A stretch of 42,848 bases of DNA, from positions 30,454 through 73,301 of IMG/VR virus record IMGVR_UViG_3300030103_005513; one strand, given 5' to 3'. A model generated the notes under the pieces. The model ran no database searches, was not told where the DNA came from, and saw only the letters and a program-made list of their open reading frames with translations. Of this stretch, positions 31,885 to 40,036 are shown piece by piece; position 1 is the first letter of the stretch; each line of letters begins with the position of its first letter. This DNA comes from a virus. A program made the translations under genes and the position numbers.

Positions 31885-32671
31885 TGTTTACATCCTCAAT
31901 AATTTTACGAGTGAGTCTAGGCACTACGTCATTGTCACTATGAAATCGTTTAGCAACCTCATAGTTATGTTCTATTGCCTTCTTCCTCTTATCATAGCAG
32001 TCTGTGTCAAGTTTGCTTACAATTTTTTTCAACTCGTCAAGATCATTGAAGGTTATGATACCATCCATATGGAACCAATCGCCTATGTTAGGACAACCAA
32101 AGTATATGGGTACAGTTTTTGATGCAAAGCAATCAATTATCTTCTCAGTAAAGTAATTCTTTTGTTGAGAGTTCTCTACAGCAATATGGAACTTAGAACT
32201 TTCAAAAAAATCATTCCTTCTCTCATGAAATGGTGGTGATTTATGAGCGTAGTATTGTAGTCCATTAGAAACATCAACCTCTTTTAGGAAATCAAATATA
32301 TCAAGACGTAATTTATGTCCTTTGCTTTGACTCTTCGCACTTGTCACAAAAGATACATTGTTTGTTTTGTTTATCTTTAAGTCCTTGAAGTCTAACCAAC
32401 TACTTCCCCACTCAAATAATTCTGCCTGTGGATACCTATCAATAAAACTTTGACAGAATGTGTATATTTTATCAAACTTATATGCACATCGTAATGCTCC
32501 CTCACTTACTGTAGGTAAAATGGCAAGTGGTTCTGCTAAAAATAAAATCTTATAATCTGCTGACTTGTCATGATCAAGATTGTCAATTGAGATGCTTACT
32601 TTTTTTTGAAAATCGAGTCCTCTGTCACCCCATGGGTTCCACCATAGTGGATAAATTCTCGCTGCTTTCAT
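31874..32671 (-). CDS. Glycosyltransferase family 10 (alpha-1,3/4-fucosyltransferase-like)
   Basis: 265 residues. The C-terminal donor-binding block FHIAVENSQQKNYFTEKIID followed by CFASKTVPIYFGCPNI is the alpha-1,3-fucosyltransferase signature (family FxxxxENS...YxTEK, then VPxxxG). The N-terminus is diverged, as usual for acceptor domains. It would use a GDP-L-fucose-like donor. ATGA overlap with the DUF5672 gene. Confidence 0.85.
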   Translation of the reverse strand: MKAARIYPLWWNPWGDRGLDFQKKVSISIDNLDHDKSADYKILFLAEPLAILPTVSEGALRCAYKFDKIYTFCQSFIDRYPQAELFEWGSSWLDFKDLKINKTNNVSFVTSAKSQSKGHKLRLDIFDFLKEVDVSNGLQYYAHKSPPFHERRNDFFESSKFHIAVENSQQKNYFTEKIIDCFASKTVPIYFGCPNIGDWFHMDGIITFNDLDELKKIVSKLDTDCYDKRKKAIEHNYEVAKRFHSDNDVVPRLTRKIIEDVNNAD

Positions 32672-33336
32672 CGTATGTCTTGGAAATGATAATGAAAACC
32701 AAAGGTTTCAATACCTTTGTGTTCTGGGCACTCTACCTCTTTACTGAAGCGAGCCGCCACCTCGACGGGAGCATACACACATCCCTGTTCCTCGAAGATG
32801 TGTCGGTTATGACAGCATATGTTCCCGTCCTCATTATATAGACCTGCATTCTGATGCTTATAAAAATTTCCTTCGTTTACTTCCCAAGGGACGGTGACTT
32901 TACTGGGGACTTCGAGAAGACGCTTGGAGCGTAGGGAAAATCCTCCATTGCCGACACGTTGGTTTCTTCCCCACGGGTCGAGGTAGGCATTTGGATCATC
33001 TCTCCACGGTGCCCCGATATAGTCATAATGAAGGAACTTATCATCCCAAAGATGAGGACGTAAAACGTAGCCGTCAGGGTGAATGAGAAGGCAGTGCGAG
33101 GTCCTGACGTGATTAGTAAGATTATAGATGCAATAAAAATTAAAGTCATTGATGCTTTGTATAGGATAAGTTTTCTCATAGGTAACCTGATCACAAAGTC
33201 CATCAGGTTTCTTGCTACCTAAAAACTTAGCAGCACCCCACTCTATAGATTCACATGATTTATTTATTGCGTAGACTGCATCTGGCAGGTCTAAATCTGC
33301 CAACATCAGCAGGGTGACATCAGGTATTTTTAGCAC
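32668..33336 (-). CDS. DUF5672-like glycosyltransferase-type protein
   Basis: 222 residues from GTG at 33334-33336; a later ATG (residue 11, MLADLDLPDAVYA) is possible. Family marks: HCLLIHPDGYVL, WDDKFLHYDYIGAPW, RVGNGGFSLRSKRLLEVP and the C-terminal His-rich GFHYHFQ. DUF5672 proteins occur in glycan clusters and look like GT-A transferases. By hand count the stretch 32761-33120 is about 49% GC, against roughly 35% in the flanking genes, so this gene was probably acquired or recombined recently. Confidence 0.7.
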   Translation of the reverse strand: MLKIPDVTLLMLADLDLPDAVYAINKSCESIEWGAAKFLGSKKPDGLCDQVTYEKTYPIQSINDFNFYCIYNLTNHVRTSHCLLIHPDGYVLRPHLWDDKFLHYDYIGAPWRDDPNAYLDPWGRNQRVGNGGFSLRSKRLLEVPSKVTVPWEVNEGNFYKHQNAGLYNEDGNICCHNRHIFEEQGCVYAPVEVAARFSKEVECPEHKGIETFGFHYHFQDIR

Positions 33337-34249
33337 GGTTTACCGACCTGTTGAATAGACTATACAAGTCTAACATATTGATATCTAAATTTCTACTTTG
33401 TATAAACAAGTCATCATTCTCTGCTAACAAAGTTTTATTTACATCAGCATAATCATCCACCCACAATATAGGATATTCTTTATAGCACTCTTGCAAATAA
33501 GAATTTTTTTTCATTATAGGTACACGTTTTAATAATAAGACTTCCCAATTCCTATGGCAATCAACAGCATTACCTTCTGGACATATCATAAATTTATGTA
33601 ATTGTATCTGCTTACAATACTCAGGGTAATCAACACGTGGACTTATAGTAGCAAAACTTTTTTTAGCAAACATCTCACGTATGTTACCACGTTCACTTAG
33701 ATTCGTATGCTCTGCGTGATTGATGTACAATAAATTTGTTGGTTTAGGGTCTGATTTAAGGGCAGTTTGCATCACATCTAACCTAACATCAACTGGATAT
33801 AATTTTCTCTGTAAACCATATGGAAATGGGTGTAACTTACCACCGAATCCTATAGCATTTGCTGCATAGATTGCTAAAACATTCTGTGGTATGTGAAGAT
33901 GTATGTCTTCTGTAATAGGAGTATCTTCATTGCTGCAAAATATAATAAACTTTGTTTCTTTCATGAACATTATCTCTGCCAAAACACGTAGAAGATCATT
34001 CTCTTCCATCATCCTATCCACTCTCATTTGATCTGTGGCAGTGGAACATAATATTTTTCTCTTATACAACCTTATATTATCAATGAATAAGGTCATAAAC
34101 TTTTTACCATTGACCTTCTTTATAAATTCCAAATTAGATTCATTAGCATCCTTCATGAATGCCCCACTCACACCACCAAGACAACCTGCTTGGTCACCAA
34201 AATCATAATCACATAAGTCAGCTATCGCTGGTCCGTGGAGAAGGTTCAT
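33320..34249 (-). CDS. Putative exostosin-like glycosyltransferase
   Basis: 309 residues. A GT-B-like C-terminal half: HKFMICPEGNAVDCHRNWEV, then LLLKRVPIMKKNSYLQECY and PILWVDDYADV, the pattern (Pro-x-Gly ... Glu, Pro-(I/V)) of exostosin and related transferases. The N-terminal half has no recognisable motif. It overlaps DUF5672 and the oxygenase gene. Donor and acceptor unknown. Confidence 0.55.
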   Translation of the reverse strand: MNLLHGPAIADLCDYDFGDQAGCLGGVSGAFMKDANESNLEFIKKVNGKKFMTLFIDNIRLYKRKILCSTATDQMRVDRMMEENDLLRVLAEIMFMKETKFIIFCSNEDTPITEDIHLHIPQNVLAIYAANAIGFGGKLHPFPYGLQRKLYPVDVRLDVMQTALKSDPKPTNLLYINHAEHTNLSERGNIREMFAKKSFATISPRVDYPEYCKQIQLHKFMICPEGNAVDCHRNWEVLLLKRVPIMKKNSYLQECYKEYPILWVDDYADVNKTLLAENDDLFIQSRNLDINMLDLYSLFNRSVNRAKNT

Positions 34250-34775
34250 AATTAATATTCAATGAAAATCGTATGTTCTTTGTCGGTGATGATGAGGAGT
34301 GTTTCCACTTACCATCAAAGACAATCATCTTACCTCTTTCAACTGGTTCTTTATGTATGACATTTTTATTGTCATCAAAAAAATATGTATCACCATCAGA
34401 ATCATTAGGATAATATAGTGCAACAATGTGAGGAAAGTCTTGATCTACATGTGAGTTGTGTGGCACTCCCTTTACACTAGGTCTTGGATATTGAAGAGTA
34501 TTATGGGCACGTATCATTTTATTATTTGGAAGACCTATAAAACTTCCTATCTCATTCCATGGCATCTTGTGGAAACAAGGACCTATTTGATTATTCTCTA
34601 AAAAAGTATGTGAAAAGTATGGATGTAGATCCAAACCTTTATCTATTGCTGCATTTCCATATGCACAATCCTTGAAGAAAAACCATGGCAACTCGTAACT
34701 AAGTTCCTCAATGTATTTTACTACACCCTCAGGAAAGTGGTGCCTTGTAGGAGAGAATGAATTCTCTTTGCTCAT
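34218..34775 (-). CDS. 2-oxoglutarate/Fe(II) oxygenase
   Basis: Start set at ATG 34773-34775 (MSKENSFS) with GGAGG eight bases upstream; ATG 34793 lacks a site. 185 residues: HNSHVDQDFPHIVALYYPND carries H-x-D, DGDTYFFDD follows, then PVERGKMIVFDGKWKHSSSS with the distal His and NIRFSLNINYEP with the 2OG-binding Arg. All ligands are present. Likely substrates are a sugar, lipid or protein in the glycan pathway. Confidence 0.75.
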   Translation of the reverse strand: MSKENSFSPTRHHFPEGVVKYIEELSYELPWFFFKDCAYGNAAIDKGLDLHPYFSHTFLENNQIGPCFHKMPWNEIGSFIGLPNNKMIRAHNTLQYPRPSVKGVPHNSHVDQDFPHIVALYYPNDSDGDTYFFDDNKNVIHKEPVERGKMIVFDGKWKHSSSSPTKNIRFSLNINYEPSPRTSDS

Positions 34776-35511
34776 CGGTGTTCCTCCATTCACCAGGTAA
34801 AAGATAATGTGGTAGGTGCATCTGATGTACCTTCACGTCAGTTCCCACGAGCATCTTCCAATTCAAATGCTCCGTGATTGATATATCAGTGCAATAAAAA
34901 TGTTCTATGTTCTGACTACACAATGCAGCAGCAACAGCAAAAGTTCCTACACCAGAGTTAGCAACATGTTTTGCTCCTAACAATGTAGAAAAATCTTCGG
35001 CTACGCTACCACGTTGTATAGTAACTTTTTTATCGTAAGATAACGCCTCTACTATGGGATTATAATTATCATTTTCAGTGACAACTATCGCTTTATCAAA
35101 CGAATCAAGGAGTGTATGGTAAAAATGATAAGGATTAGGACTGTACTGTTCAGGATTAGGGACGTTTTGGTCAAAAATATCTCCACTCCTGATATGAATA
35201 ACAAGAGTATCATCAGGTATTTTTGTTGGTTGAATGTCAAGGTGGGGATAGATCCATGTCTTACAAATTCTACGCATGTTTTTGTAGATTGTTTCAACAG
35301 GTAAATTGACTTCTTGATAAGGTCCTTCCCAATAAAAACACTTTGAGTGTACAGGGTTTCTGACTTTACCGAAATTTGTTTCGTGTTTCTTAATGATATC
35401 ATGTTCAATAGAATGGAATGAAGAACTCATTTGTTCTGCCCACAGTGTACCGACTGCACATTGTTGGATATTGTTTCCTAATCTACCATACCAATGTGAT
35501 AGATAAATCAT
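34729..35511 (-). CDS. GT11/O-fucosyltransferase-fold glycosyltransferase
   Basis: 260 residues. N-terminal SHWYGRLGNNIQQCAVGTLWA (the LGN(N/Q) loop of GT11) and TLVIHIRSGDIF (HxRxGD), then ILGAKHVANSGVGTFAVAAAL in place of the GT11 NSS/SWW block. So it is a diverged fucosyltransferase-fold enzyme, likely using a GDP-sugar. ATGA overlap with the epimerase gene upstream and 47 bases overlap with the oxygenase gene. Confidence 0.65.
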   Translation of the reverse strand: MIYLSHWYGRLGNNIQQCAVGTLWAEQMSSSFHSIEHDIIKKHETNFGKVRNPVHSKCFYWEGPYQEVNLPVETIYKNMRRICKTWIYPHLDIQPTKIPDDTLVIHIRSGDIFDQNVPNPEQYSPNPYHFYHTLLDSFDKAIVVTENDNYNPIVEALSYDKKVTIQRGSVAEDFSTLLGAKHVANSGVGTFAVAAALCSQNIEHFYCTDISITEHLNWKMLVGTDVKVHQMHLPHYLLPGEWRNTDEQREFILSYKAPLS

Positions 35512-36632
35512 TTAGCACAACTACCATATGCCTTATATTTTTTATTTGATAGGTCTGATGCAGGGTACATCTCTTTTGCTATTTGTGACATGATCCAATT
35601 GTATGTTTTTCTTATACCCTCTTCAAGAGTCATACTATAATCCCAACCTAATTTTTCTCTTATCAAATCATTGTTAGAGTTACGACCACGCACACCAGTG
35701 TGAGGCACATCAACATGATCTTTTGTTATTTTTTTATTGGCGACTTTTGCAGCAGTGTCAACTAATTGATCTATGGTTACCATCTCTTCAGATCCAATGT
35801 TCACTGGTTCAAGACAGTCTGAGTCCATGAGTCTACGGGTTGCTTCTATACACTCATCAATGTAAAGGAATGATCTTGTTTGTTTTCCATCACCCCATAC
35901 CTCTATTGTATCTTCGAGGTTTGCATAGGCAACTTTTCTGCAGATTGCTGCAGGTGCTTTCTCCCTGCCTCCGTGCCACGTTCCTTCTGGTCCGTAGATG
36001 TTGTGGTAACGAGCAATCCTAACAGGAATATTATAGTTACGATAGTAAGAGAGATATAACCTCTCACTGAATAATTTTTCCCATCCGTATTCGGAATCAG
36101 GGTTAGCAGGGTAAGCGGATTCTTCACGACAATCTGGGTTGTTAGGGTCTAATTGATTATGTTCTGGATACATGCATGCAGAACTTGAGTAAAATATTTT
36201 TGTTGTATGTCTATTCTCTACAGGTCTTGAGTCCCACTTATCACCATAGGATTCATTCAACTTGCGTTGCTCCTCAAGCAAATTCAAATTGATTGATGCT
36301 GAGTTGTGCATGATCTCTGCGTCATGTTCACCAGTGAAAATGTAACCTGCTCCTCCCATATCAGCAGCAAACTGATATATCTCATCAAAGGTTTCTATCA
36401 AATAGTTTGGAACTGAATTGTAAAAGTTTCCCTGTTGACCTTTGTATTCAATAACTTTTCTTACAAAGTCTACATCTCTTAGGTCACCTGTAACAAATTC
36501 GTCAGCAACAGACATAGAGAAATCTGGAAACTTAAGGTCAACACCTCTAACCCATGCTCCTTCCTCCTTCAATCTCTTTACCATATGACTGCCGATGAAC
36601 CCACCTGCACCCAATACTAAACACTTCTTCAT
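35508..36632 (-). CDS. GDP-mannose 3,5-epimerase-like SDR enzyme
   Basis: 374 residues. Rossmann loop LGAGGFIGSHMVKRL, then QFAADMGGAGYIFTGEHDAE (the Met-Gly-Gly segment diagnostic of GDP-mannose 3,5-epimerase), YSSSACMYPE, the catalytic YGWEK and RYHNIYGPEGTWHGGREKAP. The known enzyme converts GDP-D-mannose to GDP-L-galactose or GDP-L-gulose. It fits the three fucosyltransferase-fold genes here. Starts with ATGA overlap after the RfbH-like gene. Confidence 0.82.
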   Translation of the reverse strand: MKKCLVLGAGGFIGSHMVKRLKEEGAWVRGVDLKFPDFSMSVADEFVTGDLRDVDFVRKVIEYKGQQGNFYNSVPNYLIETFDEIYQFAADMGGAGYIFTGEHDAEIMHNSASINLNLLEEQRKLNESYGDKWDSRPVENRHTTKIFYSSSACMYPEHNQLDPNNPDCREESAYPANPDSEYGWEKLFSERLYLSYYRNYNIPVRIARYHNIYGPEGTWHGGREKAPAAICRKVAYANLEDTIEVWGDGKQTRSFLYIDECIEATRRLMDSDCLEPVNIGSEEMVTIDQLVDTAAKVANKKITKDHVDVPHTGVRGRNSNNDLIREKLGWDYSMTLEEGIRKTYNWIMSQIAKEMYPASDLSNKKYKAYGSCAK

Positions 36633-37924
36633 TGTGGTTGATAGTCCTCCATTATATCATATATGTAGTCTAGCATAGGCATCGTAATAACAGGAGAACA
36701 TCCTAAGAAAAATACATTATCTAAAACTTTTGAAGCTCTGGGATAGTTTGATGCAGGTTCAATGTCACGATAAGCAGGGTGCATAAGAATATTACCAGCA
36801 AAATAATTCCGTGTTTGAACTCCATGTTCCTCTAGATATTGCACTAAGTGATGTTTATGTTTATATATTATAGGTACACCAAACCATGAAGTCTCTGCAT
36901 GTTCTTTCTCTTCGACAACCCTGCAACCAGAAATCTTAGAGAAGACTTGTGTCATAGCAGTTTTATTCATACGACGGACACAATGTATCTCCTTCTGCTT
37001 CTTCAGTTGTACAAGACCAATAGACCCTTGCAGATCGGCAGGTTTGAGGTTGTATCCTTGGACTCCAAAGACATACTTATGATCGACATCCTTGTCATAC
37101 CCCTCCAACCAACGATCAAACCTATTGTTACAGACACCGTTGGGCAATTTATTTTGGGAACCTACACAATAGCATCCACGACCCCACCAAGCAAACGATC
37201 TGGCGATCTGAACTATCTCCTCGACATTAGAGGAGACCATGCCCCCTTCAATCGTGCAGATATGATGAGCTGGGTAGAAAGAACAAGACGCTGCGATGGC
37301 ATGTTTAGTAAGCAACTCACCTCTCCACTTGCTACCGAGGGAGTCACAATTGTCAGCGATATACTTCAACCCATTTCTATCAACAATGTCGAGGAACTTA
37401 TCAAAGTCGTAGGGATTACCAAGGACAGGTGATGAAAATGCAGCAACAGTTCTATCTGTTATCTTTGCCTCAACTTGATCAAGATCCCAATTTAAGTCAT
37501 CCTCATTTATATCTACAAAAACAGGTTTCAAACCTGCCTGTATTATAGGGTTGATTGTGGTGGGAAATCCACATGCACATACAATTATTTCATCTCCATC
37601 TTTCCAATCAAAATATTTCTTCAACGCTGCTATCATCACAAGGTTAGCAGATGATCCACTGTTCACCATGACAGAATGCTTGAACTCAAATTGTTTTGAA
37701 AATGCTCTCTCAAATTTATTTACATTCTCACCTGCAGGTAACCACTTACCAGACAATAACGCTGTGATTGCAGCAGTGGGTTCTTGGTTGTCCCAATAAG
37801 GACCTGAATAATATATTGGATCACCCTTTTTCCAATTTTGATTAGGAAGATATGGAAATAATTTATATCCCTCCTTCTCAAGATGAAATACAAAGTTATC
37901 TACTTGTTCACTCAGACTATACAT
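36629..37924 (-). CDS. RfbH-like PLP-dependent sugar 3-dehydrase
   Basis: 431 residues of the DegT/StrS fold, but the PLP lysine is replaced: CSFYPAHHICTIEGG puts His at 220/221, as in CDP-4-keto-6-deoxyglucose-3-dehydrase (RfbH, E1). The [2Fe-2S] cysteines of E1 also appear: C193, C251, C253, then C265. In E1 the last spacing is 7 residues as I recall; here it is 11. Further match: HKYVFGVQGYNLKPADLQ. The enzyme would give 3,6-dideoxyhexoses. The reductase partner and the cytidylyltransferase are not in the window. The stretch 37021-37380 is about 47% GC by hand count, above its neighbours. Confidence 0.82.
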   Translation of the reverse strand: MYSLSEQVDNFVFHLEKEGYKLFPYLPNQNWKKGDPIYYSGPYWDNQEPTAAITALLSGKWLPAGENVNKFERAFSKQFEFKHSVMVNSGSSANLVMIAALKKYFDWKDGDEIIVCACGFPTTINPIIQAGLKPVFVDINEDDLNWDLDQVEAKITDRTVAAFSSPVLGNPYDFDKFLDIVDRNGLKYIADNCDSLGSKWRGELLTKHAIAASCSFYPAHHICTIEGGMVSSNVEEIVQIARSFAWWGRGCYCVGSQNKLPNGVCNNRFDRWLEGYDKDVDHKYVFGVQGYNLKPADLQGSIGLVQLKKQKEIHCVRRMNKTAMTQVFSKISGCRVVEEKEHAETSWFGVPIIYKHKHHLVQYLEEHGVQTRNYFAGNILMHPAYRDIEPASNYPRASKVLDNVFFLGCSPVITMPMLDYIYDIMEDYQPQ

Positions 37925-38730
37925 AAATCCTTGACAATAAATTCGTTTGTGATGTGTTGTGCAAAACCCAGTCTCTTCAATTTAGTTGTGTCTAACCAGA
38001 AGTGTTGTGTCTGTACGTTATTGTGAAACTCTGGTGGGTCTATACTTATTATCTTACCACGAGATCTAGTAAAATGTTTAGCAAGTTCAACTATTTCACT
38101 AACTCTTGTTGGTTCACCTGATCCTATATTATAGATCTGATTTATCTCACCTTTATCCATCACAAGTTTGATTGCTCTACACACATCATCAACATGCATG
38201 ATGTCACGACAATGTGATCCATTATCGTATACTTTGATATCTCTATCTGCTTTCAATTCATTGACCATCCATTGAATAGCATTCTTTTTTCTACTTGCTT
38301 TAGTGTCACCATCACCCATAACATTACATAGTCTAAGTATCCTATATTTCATCCCCGTAGTTTGAGCGAAAGATATGATAAGATCTTCCGCACACTTTTT
38401 GGTAATAGAATAAAATCCTGTTGGGTTGCATACCGATACTTCTGTTGCTGGAATAGTTCCTCCCTTTCCATAGACAAACCAAGATGATACAAAGTTGAAT
38501 GTAATATCTTTCGATCTACAGTAGTCAAGGGTTTCACACAAGACTCGTAAATTAGTATCGACATCTCTAGTGATGTCATCATGGACATGGTAATTGTGTA
38601 TTGTTGAAATCATGTACAAGATATCATTATGAATAGGAACTCTCTCATTTCTATCCTGTACTTCTACTTCATCATTGTACATCTCTTTGAAATTTCTGCC
38701 AACGAAACCACATCCGTATAATGAAATCAT
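37912..38730 (-). CDS. NAD(P)-dependent sugar epimerase/dehydratase or reductase (extended SDR)
   Basis: 272 residues, short for the family. YGCGFVGRNF (NAD loop), FVSSWFVYGKG, the catalytic GFYSITKKCAED (Tyr-x3-Lys), LRLCNVMGDGD and CRDIMHVDDVCRAI. The C-terminal substrate lobe is small. With the RfbH-like gene next to it, it could be the final 4-reductase of a 3,6-dideoxyhexose route (abequose or paratose synthase type), but the sequence alone does not fix that. 13 bases overlap with the RfbH-like gene. Confidence 0.7.
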   Translation of the reverse strand: MISLYGCGFVGRNFKEMYNDEVEVQDRNERVPIHNDILYMISTIHNYHVHDDITRDVDTNLRVLCETLDYCRSKDITFNFVSSWFVYGKGGTIPATEVSVCNPTGFYSITKKCAEDLIISFAQTTGMKYRILRLCNVMGDGDTKASRKKNAIQWMVNELKADRDIKVYDNGSHCRDIMHVDDVCRAIKLVMDKGEINQIYNIGSGEPTRVSEIVELAKHFTRSRGKIISIDPPEFHNNVQTQHFWLDTTKLKRLGFAQHITNEFIVKDLCIV

Positions 38731-39674
38731 GTCAATTGTTCTATGTAATGTGTGACTGTTGCACGGAGTCCAATGTCAAAATTTGTGAACGGTCTCCATC
38801 CAGTTGTATTTGTTATCTTACTATGATCCATACCATATCTTTTGTCAATACCTGGTCTTCCTTCATTGATACCAATCAAATCAAATGGTTTGTTCATCAT
38901 CTTCAATATCATTTTTGTTACATCAATATTTCTCATCTCACATGACCCACCAATATTGAAGTGATCATTCATTATACCTTGCACCTCTAGTTCCCAAATG
39001 GCAGCACAATGATCGTAAACATACAACCAATCCCTTATCTGATGTCCGCCACCATGCATGAATGTCACCTCATTATTCAAAGCATTACTTACAACAAGTG
39101 GAATTAATTTTTCTACATGTTGATGAGGACCGTAATTGTTAGAACAATTAGTAATAAGATAAGGTAAACCGTATGTGTTATGCCAAGAAGTAACAAAATA
39201 GTCAGACGCTGCTTTGCTTGCAGAGTATGGATTTCTTGGGTCATAGGGGGTAGTTTCTTTAAATAAATCTGTGTCGTCATATTCAAGTGATCCGTATACT
39301 TCGTCAGTGGATATGTGATGAAACTTTTCTATCTCATGTTTCAAACTAGCATTCAGTAAATTGATTGTTCCAATGACATTTGATTCAAGAAAAGGTCTAT
39401 AGTTTTTTATAGACCTATCTACATGTGATTCAGCAGCAAAGTGAAATACTTTTCTTGGTTTATACTTATCAAAAATATAATTTACGTTCCTCTCATTTGA
39501 TATATCACACCACTCAAATATAAATTGATCTGTTTTTGGTATAAAATTTAGATCAGCAGCGTAGGAAAGATTATCAACAACAACAACTGGTTCAAGAAGA
39601 TCAGTATCATTGCTAATATAATGTAAAAAATTACTACCTATAAAACCTGCACCCCCTGTGACAATGTATGTCAT
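38727..39674 (-). CDS. rmlB: dTDP-glucose 4,6-dehydratase (RmlB/RfbB-like)
   Basis: Start set at ATG 39672-39674 (MTYIVTGGAGFIG), which shares one base with the upstream stop (TAATG). 315 residues: VTGGAGFIGSNFL, FAAESHVDRSI, HISTDEVYG (Thr-Asp-Glu catalytic set), NPYSASKAASD (Tyr-x3-Lys), NNYGPHQ and RPGIDKRYG(M)D, which is the RmlB-type ending. It makes the 4-keto-6-deoxy intermediate that the next two enzymes need. Whether the carrier is dTDP, CDP or GDP cannot be read from the sequence with certainty; dTDP fits best. Confidence 0.88.
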   Translation of the reverse strand: MTYIVTGGAGFIGSNFLHYISNDTDLLEPVVVVDNLSYAADLNFIPKTDQFIFEWCDISNERNVNYIFDKYKPRKVFHFAAESHVDRSIKNYRPFLESNVIGTINLLNASLKHEIEKFHHISTDEVYGSLEYDDTDLFKETTPYDPRNPYSASKAASDYFVTSWHNTYGLPYLITNCSNNYGPHQHVEKLIPLVVSNALNNEVTFMHGGGHQIRDWLYVYDHCAAIWELEVQGIMNDHFNIGGSCEMRNIDVTKMILKMMNKPFDLIGINEGRPGIDKRYGMDHSKITNTTGWRPFTNFDIGLRATVTHYIEQLT

Positions 39675-40036
39675 TAGTAGTGTCCCCAAGTATGATGCTC
39701 AACTCTATTATAATCATCTTCCAATCTAACAATATCATCTTCCCTACAGTCTCCTCTTTGAACCTCAATAATTGTAATACCTTTCTTCCCACCAGTGATT
39801 CGATGTCTTTGTTCAATACCTATAAAAAATTTATCACCAACAGATGCTTCCGTGTCCAAATTATTCTGGGTAATGATACCATCACCACCCACCACGATCC
39901 AATCTTCAGTGCGATACCGATGAAATTGGAGTGAGATTCTCATCTCTGGTTCAACCCACAATTGTTTGACACAATATTTGTCACCTCTTTGTAGGACTTT
40001 GAACCATCCCCATGGTCTAAATTCTTTTTCCTTCAT
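39674..40036 (-). CDS. Mannose-6-phosphate isomerase type II cupin domain
   Basis: 120 residues: EFRPWGWFKVLQRGDKYCVK, then LWVEPEMRISLQFHRYRTEDW (cupin metal His), HRITGGKKGITIIEVQRGD and ENVRLEDDY-like end (DDIVRLEDDYNR). This is the C-terminal domain of ManC/AlgA-type enzymes standing alone, without the nucleotidyltransferase half. It interconverts fructose-6-P and mannose-6-P, the entry to GDP-mannose and so to the epimerase-like enzyme. ATGA overlap with the ligase. Confidence 0.83.
   Translation of the reverse strand: MKEKEFRPWGWFKVLQRGDKYCVKQLWVEPEMRISLQFHRYRTEDWIVVGGDGIITQNNLDTEASVGDKFFIGIEQRHRITGGKKGITIIEVQRGDCREDDIVRLEDDYNRVEHHTWGHY

Noticed and set aside
36899-37432. Plus-strand open frame of 177 codons inside the RfbH-like gene
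   Set aside because: Antisense to a well-supported enzyme. Its openness follows from the higher GC of this patch. No promoter, ribosome site or recognisable protein.
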